Below are positions 46,751-58,352 of a DNA stretch of 64,000 nucleotides, in pieces. Under the pieces are notes generated by a model. It saw nothing but the letters and a program-made list of their open reading frames with translations. It did no database searches and was not told where the DNA came from. The translations under genes and the position numbers were made by a program. Every line of letters starts with the position of its first letter. The first letter of the stretch is position 1. This DNA comes from Solea solea (taxonomy: Eukaryota > Chordata > Actinopteri > Pleuronectiformes > Soleidae): positions 5,677,139-5,741,138 of the forward strand of contig NC_081154.1 of the NCBI RefSeq assembly GCF_958295425.1. The letters run 5' to 3'.

Positions 46751-47190
46751 AATCCTAACTCCTCACCTTTTTTTTAATAATACTTATCCTTCAAAAACCT
46801 AAGTACATTTTATATCAGAAAAGTACATTTTGATACTTCAAGACTTTTACTTAAGTAATATTATAAACAAAAGTGACTTCAACTTTTACCAAAGTCATTT
46901 TCTGGTAAGATTTCAGATCACACACAAACACAAGACTGTTTGCAAGGTTCGGTCACTTTCCAGTTATACTATCAGCTGACACACGCCTTGAAGCATCTAT
47001 AGTGCATATTTTTATTCAAACAGTACAGTATTAGGGACGTTTTAATGAACTGGTGACATCAGGAAGATGATGTCATGCCTTTGCATCAGATTTATGCAGA
47101 ACTTTTTGTCTCCTCTCGCACATGGTTTTAGTTTCAGGGTCAACAGATTCACTCATTAATAGTTTGTAGTATCTTTCATGTCATCGTTCA
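46751..47190. other. Noncoding, nothing recognised
   Basis: No gene or clear element. Confidence 0.3.
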
Positions 47191-47194
47191 GTGT

Positions 47195-47700
47195 ACTCTA
47201 AACAATCCGGCAAGAAAACACAATCCATTTTGACTGACAACACTGTTATTATTTAATATTAATTTACTCGTGAGGTTTCGTGACGAGGATGAATCTAAAG
47301 TTTACCCCCCCTGTCGGAGCGTGACCGCGCGCTGTTTATTTTCAGCGTTGGCGGGTCAAAACAGTTAATCGCCCGCTCTTGTAAATGTCACTTCGTTTAT
47401 ATTTTTACACGCCGTGCCTTAAGTGTAATTACAGCGAGGGATACGTCCGCACACTAATCTTTTCCTACACGAGAGGAGCCAGCGTGGACGGCGGAGCCAG
47501 CAACGAGCAAACAGGGCGTCTGTTTTGTGTTTTGCACCTTGGCATGTTGGTAATTACATGCGAGACTCACTGAAAAACTGAATCATTAGTGGCCGAGCGC
47601 CACGAACACTCCGCTGACCATAAGGAGCCGATTACCACGCTGATTTCTCAATATTTATTAAATGATGGACCGTGAATAATCAGTGATTGAGTTGCATAAA
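47195..47700. promoter_or_regulatory. Candidate developmental enhancer
   Basis: A repeat-free, CpG-richer 0.5-kb block with two exact homeodomain palindromes TAATTA (47426-47431, 47551-47556) and further TAAT/ATTA cores (TTAATATTAATTTA, AGTTAATCGCC, AATCATTAGTGG). Sequence such as GGAGCGTGACCGCGCGCTG is unlike the neutral AT-rich flanks. Motifs are seen; enhancer role is inferred. Confidence 0.4.
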
Positions 47701-47967
47701 GGGAACCACCCGCAGTGTACAGTACAGTACGCACAATTCCAACCACTCCCTTCTTCTGTCTCTCTAACGCCCAAAAACTTCCAGTGCTGAGTGTTCTGAT
47801 CATCCCGGACCGAACCGTGTACAACAACAAGTGTCAGTGTTTTGTTTGACTTTAAATGAACCTTCCTCCAGAGTTCAGTCCAATCCGAGCAGGTTTCACA
47901 ACTATCCTGACATGTAAATATTGTGTTCTTCATCTTATTTACTTCATCAAAATGCAATTATATCCCT

Positions 47968-48690
47968 GGAGTTGACTCTAGGCATAGGACATATAGGCGG
48001 TCGCCTAGGGAAACAACTACCAGAGGGGGCGCTGCATGACCACAAAGAAATATATAAAAAATCTGCCTTTTTTGGTGCCTTACTCCTCTTAAAAAATGAG
48101 CATACCTAATAATATAATAATAATTGAGACAGAAAAAAGAAATTTTAAAATTTCAAGAAACGTTTTTTGTTTATTTTACCATTTTTATTACCATTTTATT
48201 GAAACTAAAAAAAATCATCGCATTGCCTAGGTTGTGCTGAAAAAGAAGTCTATAAGACACTCTTTTTGCACATTCTTATAGCCTTTGTATATATACTGTA
48301 GGTTTAAACATAGTAATGGAAAAAAGCAGCCAACAGGCTGGCAGTTTTATTTTTTTGTATATGTTGTATATGTTTATATTGATTGTTGACTTTGATTCTG
48401 TGTTTTATTGGCTTTTACAGTTTTTATTGTTTTGTTTGTTTGTTCTTTTATACTGCGTTTTATGTGTTCATGTGATGTGCAGCACTTTGGTCAACTTGGT
48501 TGTTTTTAAATGCGCTGTAGAATAAAATTTAGATTGGATTGGAGTTTTGTTTTTTTGTTTTTTTTTGAAAAAATGTGTTTCTAGAAACCACTATGGTGTG
48601 TGTGTGTGTGTGTCTGTGTGCGTGTAGGGGGTGGCCACCAAATCCCATACTCGCCTAGGGCACCAAAATGCATAGGGCCGGCCCTGGATA
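47968..48690. mobile_element. TIR-like element 'GGGCCGGCCCTGG', copy 1, interrupted
   Basis: The left part reads GGCATAGGACATATAGGCGG and TCGCCTAGGG. The right part reads ACTCGCCTAGGGCACC and ATAGGGCCGGCCCTGG. The two CGCCTAGGG blocks are in direct, not inverted, orientation. The family is common in fish. A LINE tail and a TG microsatellite (about 48596-48613) sit inside. Related to 57632-58112. Confidence 0.5.
48340..48543 (+). mobile_element. LINE 3' tail nested in the element
   Basis: GTGCAGCACTTTGGTCAACT, TTTTTAAATGCGCTGTAGAA and AATAAAATTTAGATTGGATT form the classic 3' end of a fish LINE/SINE pair, ending in a GATTG short repeat. Confidence 0.65.
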
Positions 48691-50200
48691 TCTCTTCATA
48701 CTGAGCAAATAAAATCACAGATTTTCATTTAATTCTGAGCGGTTTATTCCTGATTCCGGCCAAAAATGACCACCATAGAAAATTAGTAGGTAAAACCAGA
48801 TGGGGATTCATCCCCATACTCACATGCACTCACCCGCACATCCATAAATAATATATAAACTAATAAACCCATTGGTTGGTAATGGAAAACATAACAAAAC
48901 AATGCCTTTGTTTCCTTGCAGTTACACAAATGTGCCACTAGATGGCAAAAATCATTGTCTCACATTGTCAAATAGTATAAACTCAGTGTAGTGAGGATTT
49001 ATGTGTATTAGTTCTGTGTCAGTGGACGTGCGGTTAAAAATTGAACCACAAATGATGAAATGAGGAGGGAATTGAGGGAAAGTGGAGAAAAGTTGATCTG
49101 GCTGTTGGGGATTTGGTGAAATGACGGACGCGATGACATTTCATGGGGGCAACAGTTTCACAAACACGGTAGATTTATGAATTTATGAATCTATTATACT
49201 AAGCTGTGTTTGACTAACGCAGTGTGTGAGAGATCACACTGTGTCCGCCTGACTTTCCCACGAATGACAACTCTTTTTTCGTAAACTTAAGAGAAACAAA
49301 AGGGGAGTAGAGATGCAGCGGAAAAAAGAAAAACAACAAAAAGGATTGGCTCCCCGTGTTTACGTGCCCTCTGACTCTGAAACTCAAGATCTCGCACACA
49401 CACTGAATCTGTAAATCCCCCCGTGAGTTTTCACGGTGGTGTAAATTAGAGTTCAAAGTGAAAAAAGAAAAGCCACTTCTTCCCCCTGGAGCACAGTGGC
49501 TGTGTGGCTCTCATTAAATCCACACGCACCACACACGCACACACACTATTTACATTTCCCCCCAAAAGCTGAATCCGAGTTTGCCTTTTTCTCACGTCCG
49601 CCGTCGGGGCTCGTAGACAAACATGAACGCCCTGGAGGACGGAGCTGTTCGGTGGGCGTCCCGCTGAGTGACCCGGGTTAATGAAGATCCAGAGTTGGAG
49701 AAGAACCACTGTGGGACCTTCAGAGCCGCGCGGGTCCCAGCAGAACACACTTGGCTCCGATTCAGCTCACCTCAGAGGCCTGATGGCTCAGTGAGCAGGA
49801 ACACTGAGTCTGTGTTACGCCGCGTATTGCAGTGGCTCTTAACCTGATGGGAGGCCGGAGAAATAAGTTATTGCTGTTTTGGTAGTGCTGCGAAAATCAA
49901 AGCTGATTGGAAGTGTGTGTGGTTTTCTTTCTGCACAGTTTGTCTTTTTAATCAAATCTGTGCTGTACGCTCCGACAGCGACGTTTTATTTATAATAAAG
50001 CAGCACTATGCAACCTTATTTCATCTTGAAATAGCAGCTTTAAAATAATTTCGAAAAAGGTCACTGACGTGTGAAAGGGAGGGGTGGTCCATCTGTCATC
50101 CCCCACTCTGCACCACAACGTCTGTCCTTGCACTGTGTAAGTTTGCTGAGTGGGTTGTAACACTGTGGAAAGTGTGTAATTCAATCATTCTGAAACTAAA
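48691..50200. other. Noncoding, partly GC-richer
   Basis: The 49.4-49.8 kb part has more CpG and a short ACAC run, possibly regulatory. No gene supported. Confidence 0.3.
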
Positions 50201-50204
50201 TCCA

Positions 50205-50515
50205 AATACAATCAGGCCAAAAGAGTTCGATTGTGACTTACATGCACAGTTTAATCGAGTTAAGGCCATAGTCTGACTAAGACGGGCAGTCGGACAACTT
50301 GCAGAGTCCCAGTACATGCGGAGGAGAACTGGCAGTGTATGTCTCTACCTCTGTAGGTGGCACTCTTAGTGTCATGTAAACATGTTAGTCTGACTGAAAT
50401 TGAACTAGTCTTAGTCAGACTAACGTGTGACATTAAGAAAACCAAATTATTGTCTTAGTACGAATAAAGTAGCACTTTTACCATGCATGTAAACACACTG
50501 AGCGACGATGAGTTT
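50205..50515. mobile_element. MITE with 'AGTCTGACTAA' inverted blocks
   Basis: ATAGTCTGACTAAGACGGGC, ATGTTAGTCTGACTGAAATT and CTTAGTCAGACTAACGTGTG are direct and inverted versions of the same block, with CATGTAAACA motifs (50375-50384 and 50487-50496). Typical small TIR element of fish. Confidence 0.5.
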
Positions 50516-50887
50516 GAATGCAAGCCTATTAAAAAATGAGCCTATTCTCATTAGAATTAGAAAAATAAACATTTTCCTGACAATTTTGTGATTTCAATTA
50601 TTTGTTGTAGGTCTTGGTCAATACAAAATGGGGTCAATTTTGGAAATGATGGTCCCCTTTAGAGATAAATAGAGGGTAAAACAGGGGATGACAGTGACCG
50701 GTCATCACTCTCAGTAAGATCCACCATTCACTTCATCATCTCATTAAAATATGTTGTATATCTTGTTTAAAAATAGAAAGAAATGAGGTTCACTGAAGAG
50801 TTTGGAGTCGTGATGTGACATTAAGAGAGAAAATGAATCATTTTTAGAAAAGAGAAAGCTGATCATGCAAGAACTTTGATGAAAATG

Positions 50888-50942
50888 TATGTGTGTGTAT
50901 ATACATATATATTTATATATATATGTATGTATATGTATATAG
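50888..50942. repeat. AT-rich (TA/TG)n microsatellite
   Basis: Mixed TATG and TATA repeat. Confidence 0.8.
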
Positions 50943-51319
50943 TCAGTTTATACACTCAGTGAGTCTGGCTCCTTGGTCTCCAATGCATAGTTATTCTTTT
51001 ATAAGAACATGTTTAAGTGCTTTGCTCCGACTCAGTATGAGCTCATCCTGCAGATCTGACTAAATGAGATGCCGCGACAGCACTGATGTATTGTACTGTA
51101 TATGTCAGTGTGTGTGCTTGTGTGTGGTCCTGCTTTTAACATCGGCATCCTACATCCTACAGAACGTGAGCATCTGGGGAAATTCACCTGGCTTATTCTC
51201 AAGTAAGCCAGATTAAAAATATTCTACAAAATAAAAAAGGAGAACGGCGGCTTTTACTTAAATTCTTAAATAATCATTGCTTTAAATTCGCTTTTATTGG
51301 CAAAAAACACGTTTATCTC

Positions 51320-51457
51320 TTATGATTTTAATGTCTATTTTAATTGTGATGTCTTGCTTTTGTTCTGTGACTGTCTTAATGTATTTCTATGCCTTTGTAA
51401 AGCACTTTGAGTTGCCCACCTATGAATAGTGCGGTACAAGTAAACTTGCCTTGCCTA
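51320..51457 (+). mobile_element. LINE 3' tail (TTGCC repeat type)
   Basis: TTGTAAAGCACTTTGAGTTG and GCGGTACAAGTAAACTTGCC followed by TTGCCT: a recognised fish LINE 3' end, distinct from the tail at 48.5 kb. Confidence 0.65.
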
Positions 51458-51740
51458 AACACCACTTTGCAAGATGATTCTGCACCAAATGGTCTTTTGC
51501 AAATCCAGGAGGGCAGTGCACCGGTGTCATTTTGAAGCCTTGAGCGTATTATTTGACACCAAAGGTAATCTACTCTACTCACACCTGCATCCATGCACAA
51601 TTTTGGGCTTTATCATCTATTAATGGGACCAGCATTTACAAAAATTGTAACAAGCATAAACTCTTCCAGAGTTTTCTTTTTGCAACCAGTGTCCACACAG
51701 TGGAGCAGTGGCTCGTAGGGATTATGTTAATTGGGCATTC

Positions 51741-51805
51741 TACCTGTGACCTGTCCAGGGTGTGTCACCTTTGGCTCCATGATCCTCAAGTGTAGAATAA
51801 AGTAA
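51741..51805 (+). mobile_element. Scrap of 'GTCCAGGGTGT' repeat
   Basis: GTGACCTGTCCAGGGTGTGT is the same block seen at 29.93 kb, followed by AATAAAGTAAGTGAA. Confidence 0.4.
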
Positions 51806-53070
51806 GTGAATAACCATTCAAGAGAAAACAGGCGTTCAGATGCTTCCACATTGGTTTCTAAAAACTGTAGATTATATCAGTTTTGATATACTACATTATG
51901 GTGCATGATAGCAAGTTTGGACATCAGAACTTCCATTCATCACATTTCTAAACCATTATTTCTTTAACCTTGGCAATAACATCTAAGTTTTTGTTCTCAG
52001 GTAAGATAAGTAACAGAAAAGAACTGCTGTCTGTCTCACAGTCCACTCACGTTTCCTCTCATGTACATGTAGCAATCCTCCAGGATGGCTCGTGATTAAT
52101 ACGGATCTGTTACAACGACCACTACTGTAAATTATGTGTGCGCGCCGTGTCGATGTGGTTTAAAAGGGAGAGACAGATATACTGTAGATCGCTGGCAAAC
52201 GCAGCGCTTCCTCCTAATGCCAAGACCTTACAAGCACATAAAACAAAAGCCTCCACGTTTGGCCTCAGCGCAGCGGGGCCAGCAGGGGAATATGCAGCGA
52301 GAGCAGGAGAGTAGTGGGGCCTTTTTTTAATTATTTCCCTGGGAAAAGGGAGGAGAGGAGTGGGGGGAAGACGAGATGGAAAGAGGATCAAGGATAAAGT
52401 GTTGTTATTTAGTGAGGAATGTATGTTCGAGCAAGCTCAGCGGAAGACATCAATGTTTGTTCCATCTGTGACTGCTCAGAGTTTCTCATGGTTTGCGCAC
52501 AGGTCAAAAAACGAAGTTTGTATTATGTAATTGAAAGTGTTAGGTTTTAAGAGCGATTTGACATGTTTTAACTTTATCGTAAAGTCTCAATTGGATGTAT
52601 AGAGTGGATTGATCTGAACATTTCAGGTAAAATTGACAACAGTAACAGTATAGACTAATGTATAGCAAAGCTAAAAACCATAAACACACAAGGGTTACTG
52701 TATCACAACTCTTTGTGTGCAGGTTTCCATCTTACATCACTCAATCAATTGCAACATCATGTTTACCAAACTGGATTTGTGCCAGTGTGCACCGATTCCT
52801 TGAAAAGAGGAAAAAAAACCCAAAAAAAAACCAATGATGAATAAAAAAAGAGAGAAAAAAAAAATCAACAAATAAAAATTAAACCCACAAAAAAGTTTTG
52901 TTTTTTAAACGAAAAACAGCTGTTTTGCGAGTCAAATCCAAGCCTACGGGTAAAAGTGTCCTCACAGATATTCTTTTCTTATAACAGTGACGACGCTAAA
53001 ACCTGGAAATGCTTAATTGTATTTACGCACTAGTCAAAGCGTTGTTTACTTCTGCAAATCTATATATATT
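51806..53070. other. Noncoding; weak regulatory-like block at 52.13-52.40 kb
   Basis: 52130-52400 is CpG-richer and repeat-free, with TTTTTTTAATTATTTCCC. A-rich runs lie at 52810-52900. No gene supported. Confidence 0.25.
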
Positions 53071-53073
53071 TGA

Positions 53074-53098
53074 GTGTGTGTGTGTGTGTGTGTGTGTT
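53074..53098. repeat. (TG)n microsatellite
   Basis: Pure GT run of about 25 bp. Confidence 0.9.
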
Positions 53099-53109
53099 TG
53101 AAACCTGTG

Positions 53110-53330
53110 CCCACAGTGAATCTGTTTATTGACCGATGAGACTCCCGGGGGCCGTGTCAGAGCACTGGCATATGAGATAGTGCTGGTTACATCAACCTTT
53201 TTGGAGCGGAGGAGACGGCGGGTGAACAGGAGAGAAGTGAAGTCAGACAGAAGCACTGCGCGGGTTATTTGCATTAAACAGGACACAAAGGGAACCAATA
53301 AAACGCAGCGAGGAGGCATAAAACATGTAT
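53110..53330. promoter_or_regulatory. Candidate regulatory block with POU octamer
   Basis: Repeat-free, CpG-bearing sequence with an exact octamer ATTTGCAT (53267-53274; ATGCAAAT on the minus strand) next to ATTAAACAGGACACAAAG (SOX-like ACAAAG). CCAAT occurs in GGGAACCAATAAAACGC. Regulatory role is inferred. Confidence 0.3.
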
Positions 53331-53929
53331 GTATTCAAACGCACGTGTGAGACCGGTTGTAAATGATCCCACCAGGCAGATGGACTCTAACACCTGTATT
53401 GGTCCAAGTTTTTTGTAGCATCTCTGCTGTAAAAAAAAAAACTGCATGGAGGTAAAAGTTTGCTTTGTTTTCTTTCGCCAGAAAGTAGTTTTATTGTTTC
53501 ACGCTACAGTAGCTAAGATCTACTGCTGTACATTACACTCGCGGCAGGATAAATGCTCGTCTCGACCTTCTATAAGGCCTACCACTGTATACCCATAAAC
53601 ACAAAAGTGTGCACAGCCAAAAATCATTATTTTTATCCACAATTTAAACTAAGTTCCCCATAAAGGTCAAATGAGCGAGAAAAAAAAAAAAGAAACATTT
53701 TGAATTTACCTTTGGGACTTTTAGACTGATCTGCAGATTTCGGAGGTGCGCCCGGCCGATAAGTCCGAAAGCCACACGCAAAACACTGAAGCACATTAAA
53801 ACTTTGAGAGATTGGCCACTTTCACTCCAGCGACAGTCACAGAGCAGCAAACCTATTTGGCCTCATTCGTCACTGTAGTTGCTCCCTGAAGGCCTCCACA
53901 TTGTTCTCAAACGTGTCGGGGGCCACAGA

Positions 53930-54135
53930 AAGTTTGAATCAGACCAGGCGCCCGACTAAATCCACTGGGGTAAAATTAGGCATGGGGCCAGTTTTCTTTC
54001 ACTGCCCCTTTTGGGGGATTAGATGACGTTTAAAGTTATTGGAGGACTAATATGCATGATTAAAATAGCTGATTATTGTGCAAAATGGAGGTGTATTTTA
54101 TTGGCCTCCCCTAAAAGGAAAGGGTGGGTGTTTGG
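53930..54135. promoter_or_regulatory. Candidate regulatory block
   Basis: Holds GGGGGATTAGATGACG (Otx/Gsc-type GGATTA), CTAATATGCATGATTAAAAT and TGATTATTGTGCAAAATGG without repeat signatures. Inferred from motif density only. Confidence 0.3.
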
Positions 54136-56050
54136 GGGAAGGGTGACTCAGAAGGTTATGGAGTAGTTTAAGAGGCTCACTCAAGGTCCAGGGTGAGATT
54201 GTAATGCCTTATTTAACACTCGATCTGTGGATAGCAGGCAGTGAACTGCTAGTGAACCTTTAAGACCGGCATTAGAACAATATGTGTGAGGGGTAGCTGG
54301 CTATTAGTTGGCTTTTGTAGTTTCAGTGCTGTGTTTTCTTAAAGTAACCTCCAGGGCAGTAAAAGAAGGGGTCTGTTGAAATGAAGTTAGCAAAAGTATC
54401 AAATGTCGCTCATGTATGCCCAGAATTTGACTGTGAACAGCCTCTATCAAGGTCATTGGGTACATTTTTGTAAAAATGGTGGCACAAACCCTTTTGTTGT
54501 TCAAATTCCAAAGATGGACCACAATGCAAGGTTGATTTTCAAGCCGCATAAACAGTCGACTATGTGCTGCCTCAACATTTGACGTTGGGTGGGTTTGATG
54601 GTTGGTGCTGGAGGTAGCTGTCAAAGGTTAGCAGAGCAGCATCTTTGAAGGCTAACTACCTGGCAAAAGCTGTGATGTGATTGTTGGGTGCCCTTTGTTC
54701 AACAAAAAACCGGAGAGAACAACTTTCTGCGAGGGCTCCGTTTGGCCTATGTTGGATTAGTTGATGGCGCTTGTAAAGTTTAACCGTTCTCAACGTCTGA
54801 GGTACGCAATGTTTGCAAAGCGGACCACAGACGCCACAAAATTCAAAGTGAAAAAGGACCATTAAATTGGTTGGAAGATGATGGCAGGAGGTGGAAGTTG
54901 CTCCAAGTTCCCATTAGCCATCAGAAAAAAAACACTACTTGAGAAAATTAGTCGGCAAGAGTGGCAAGGCCAGAACGTCTTGTTGGTGGCCTTCAATAAA
55001 CAGAGCAGGAAAAACACTTCTGTTTACTAATTGGACCAGTAGCCGTGGTAACAGAGTGACATTATGTCACCATAAACAGGTGCGTCATCCGGTGCGTTGG
55101 CTGCTCATGGGAAAGTTTTAATCACAGGTACCAGGTCACCCCGTCTCCACCAGTGCAGCCCAGCGATTAGTTGTTAGTTTAGGGCTGTTGTCAATGTTTA
55201 CGAGGTGTCAGTGGGGACGGGAGGCAGGCCTGTTGTTGGGGTCAAAGTCAGAGGTCAGGGAGAGGGAAAGGGAGAGCAGGCCAGGGGGTCTGACCAGAGC
55301 ACAAGGCCAATAAAGTTGAGGAAATGATGCTGACGGCTGTAATTGCTACATCTGCTTTTCTGTTTGCTACCTCATGTTTTTGGTTGTGAGTTAGTTGTCA
55401 GGATATCACTATCTTGACAGATTTCAGTGAAGTGCGGTTAGGAAAAAAGTTAGGGAGGAAGAACTGAAGGGTTTGTGTTTTTTTTTTTTGACATAATCAT
55501 GTCTCTGAAGACACAGAAGCAATTGTTTGTCTGTTCCGACATTGATGCCAGCGTATTAACAACAACAACGTCACTGAATTAAGTGAAGATTCATGTTCTG
55601 TAGAGAGTGGAGCCAAAGGAGCATAGCTGCCATCCATCACGATCACAACGGCTGTCTATCTAACAGTATGAAGACAAATAGGTCAGAGGATGTGGTCTTC
55701 TTGATGTACCAAATTGTGGCCTTCAGAGACTGAACCAAAACATGTCTCACCAGCTCGTCTCATCCTTACCGTTGTACTTATAGCTACCACAAGCTGCTGC
55801 TCATCTTACCTTTCGCTGGTCGGCTTGAGAAGGATCCGTCCATTGGGTTCCACGTTGCTCAGACGCACTATAGTTGACCATGACTGAATTCGCCTCTGAA
55901 ATCCTGGTTGCACAGCTGTGACATTATCAGTCTTCACATGCAGCCTCTGAAGGACACAGCTCCTGAAATGGAACACAGCCACAGCGTAGTTAACATTCAC
56001 AGCAGTAACTCAGGACAGATGATGGAAAAAAAGGTACTCAAGAAGGGTTC
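54136..56050. other. Noncoding, nothing recognised
   Basis: No gene supported. Minus frames at 54.3-54.9 kb lack domains. T10 run near 55481. Confidence 0.3.
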
Positions 56051-56054
56051 TGAT

Positions 56055-56405
56055 AATGTCGCTGCCACACTTAATGACACTTAATGGTGAAACTGCAGAG
56101 ATGACTCCTTCGCTCATCCCTCCCATTCGCTGGCATGTCAGGGAACTACGGTGGCCTTCGCATACCAGAAAGGACGCAAACAACTCTTTTACAACTCTTC
56201 CTAAACTTTTCAACTCACCCATTCTCTGTGCCGTTTCCTCATTCTTTGCTGTTTAAGGGATTGGATGTTACGTGGGAGGATCTGTTCTTACTAATTTTCG
56301 GCTTCGAAAATGAAATGCAAAACACATTTGGCTGCTGTAGAAACAAAAAGGCGGTGCCCAACGAGACTGTACCCTTACACGAAGATAGACTGGGCCTTTA
56401 AATGC
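56055..56405. mobile_element. MITE, 'GGGAACTACGGTGGCCTTC' family, copy 2
   Basis: Shares the exact 19-bp block (56141-56159) and the following CATTCTCTGTGCCGTTTCCT with the copy at 38.25 kb. It also has GGCTGCTGTAGAAACAAAAA and ends near CTGGGCCTTTAAATG. Confidence 0.65.
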
Positions 56406-56669
56406 GGCAAACCTTGGATTTCCGAACTCCCTTTTATTTATTTGAAAAATAAAAGAATGCCTGTCGCGGAACGATCCTTAAATTTGGGCTTTTCTTTGGA
56501 GATGCATCTTTCCTCCCCTCGCAGGATGAATGTGGCGCGGTAGTAAAACAAGCGAATAGAGAAGTATCTCATAATCATCACTGGGGTAGATGTTTTGCGG
56601 ATACAGAGGTTAGAGGCCTGGATTCCACAACAGAAAAGAACAAGAAGAGGGCGTAGCAGAGAAAGGAGG

Positions 56670-56711
56670 GGTGGTGATGGTTGTGGTGTGGTGTGGTGGG
56701 GTGGGGTGGGC
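56670..56711. repeat. G-rich (GGTGT/GGGGT)n run
   Basis: Strand-asymmetric GGT repeat (GTGGTGTGGTGTGGTGGGGT...), with several GGGG tracts on the plus strand. Confidence 0.75.
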
Positions 56712-56990
56712 ACCTCCTGTTGTATATTTTCTCCCTCTCTCTTTCTCTGAGGAGGTCGTATCTATCAGGATCAGAGATGGAGCCAAAGCCTGGTTCTCTG
56801 CTCTGTTTGCCGGGCAGTTAAAGACCCCCACCTGGCTGCTTCACAACAAAGCAGTCCTCCGATGAAACACAGAGATCCTTCAACTAATAAAAAAATACAG
56901 ATGAATATTTGTGATATCTGTCACCACCTACTGTGTTTGTCTGACTAATCCCCGTTGCATCACTATTATTCATTCCGTATTTGTTTACAG

Positions 56991-57135
56991 ATTGGAGTTT
57001 CAGCTACAGAAACGTCTCTCGGAGCCAGAGCTGCTCCAGAGAGACGGGAAGAATAATCTCTTCAACATGATTAGCAGAGGTCGATCTCATCCAGAGACAG
57101 AACGTGAGCCTCCAGAAGTTCACCATCTGGTTAAG
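56991..57135 (+). other. Possible isolated exon
   Basis: A 145-bp stretch flanked by a good acceptor (TTTGTTTACAG, ending 56990) and donor (TTAAG|GTACAC). One frame is open across it (residues LQKRLSEPELLQRDGKNN and on), with no recognised family. Could be an exon of a long noncoding RNA, a gene beyond the window, or chance. Confidence 0.25.
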
Positions 57136-57631
57136 GTACACGTGCACCAGGTCAACAGACCCTTTAAGCTGTTTAAGCCTGTTTTGCTAAGTCGCTGCTG
57201 CTATACCTACACAGCTTTTTCTTTGTGTTTTTTCCCCCGTTTGTATTAAAAACAGATTTTAGACTGCTGTGAATGACTTGTTCACTTGTACATTCAAACC
57301 ATTGTCAAATGAGTTCCAAACAAAGAAATAACAAAAAAACACAGAGAAGCTTCCAAGAAAAAGCTCAAAAAACCCAAGCGTTCAGCACTTTAACGAGAGA
57401 CGAATGATTCTCTTCTGCACAAATCCTGCCTTATTCTCGTCTGATAGTTTTGCTTGACACATGAAGAACGCAGCATACTGACAAAGGCCAAACAGAGGCA
57501 AATTAATAACACTCACCAGGAGTTAACACCAAAAACAAAGATGACTTCACAAAGTTCATTCAATGTAGACATTAATTTCACAAGCGCCATGAATCACACG
57601 GAAACAAGATCTTTGGATTCATTTGTTTAAG

Positions 57632-58112
57632 TGCCAGACTAAGCCTTTGTGGGGCCCCAAGTTGAATTTGATTTGGGGGGGGCCCCCCACAAATCACCTC
57701 GGAGTAGACAGTGCTTCACTAGTATTGATACAAATGTAAATTGCATTAATTATAGTTGTGTTATTTACACCAAAACCAGTGTCACTCTTGTTTTTGTTCA
57801 ACATTAGAGGGCAGTAAAATCACAAAAGTGGCCCAGCATTCATTTGCACTTCTGTGGTGATACTGAACTTGGATTAAACCAGTTTAAATGGTCTGTATTT
57901 ACACAGTGCTTTTCTAGTCTTGACGACCACTCAAAGCTGCCTTACACTACAGTTTTGCCATTCACCCGTTCACACCCCAAATCTTCAACTCCAAAATAAA
58001 CACCCCCCAAAAAAGCTATTTCTTTCTCCACACACTATTGCCCCCCCCCCCCCCTGGTGATTTGGGGGCCCCAAGCAGCCGCTTAGTTCGCTTATGCCAC
58101 TGGCCGGCTCTG
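57632..58112. mobile_element. TIR-like element 'GCCGGCTCTGG', copy 2, interrupted
   Basis: The left part has TTTGTGGGGCCCCAAG and a G8C6 junction. The right part has GGGGGCCCCAAGCAGCCGCT, TTAGTTCGCTTATGCCACTG and GCCGGCTCTGG. Same family as 47968-48690. A partial SINE and a C14 run (about 58040-58054) sit inside. Confidence 0.5.
57888..57978 (-). mobile_element. tRNA-derived SINE, copy 3 (truncated)
   Basis: GGTCTGTATTTACACAGTGC and TTCTAGTCTTGACGACCACT match the 46.56-kb copy. The tRNA head is absent, so only the body and 3' part remain. Confidence 0.7.
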
Positions 58113-58314
58113 GTTATGGGACAAAAGTAAAGATGATAACAGAAGAAAAAGTGAATATATGTGAAATTGCAGCTCTCTTTTACTCTCTCTTTCAAGTGAA
58201 GCTGACTCACTTAGTGGTTAGCTCATTTTGTTTCTTGTTTACTCTAGCAACACACGAGCCGGATGAGCAACAGAAAGTTTACATGTCGATGAAAGGGAAG
58301 CTGCTGGGCTTATT

Positions 58315-58317
<3 letters not shown>

Positions 58318-58350
<33 letters not shown>
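58318..58350. repeat. (AC)n microsatellite
   Basis: CA run of about 32 bp. Confidence 0.9.
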
Positions 58351-58352
<2 letters not shown>

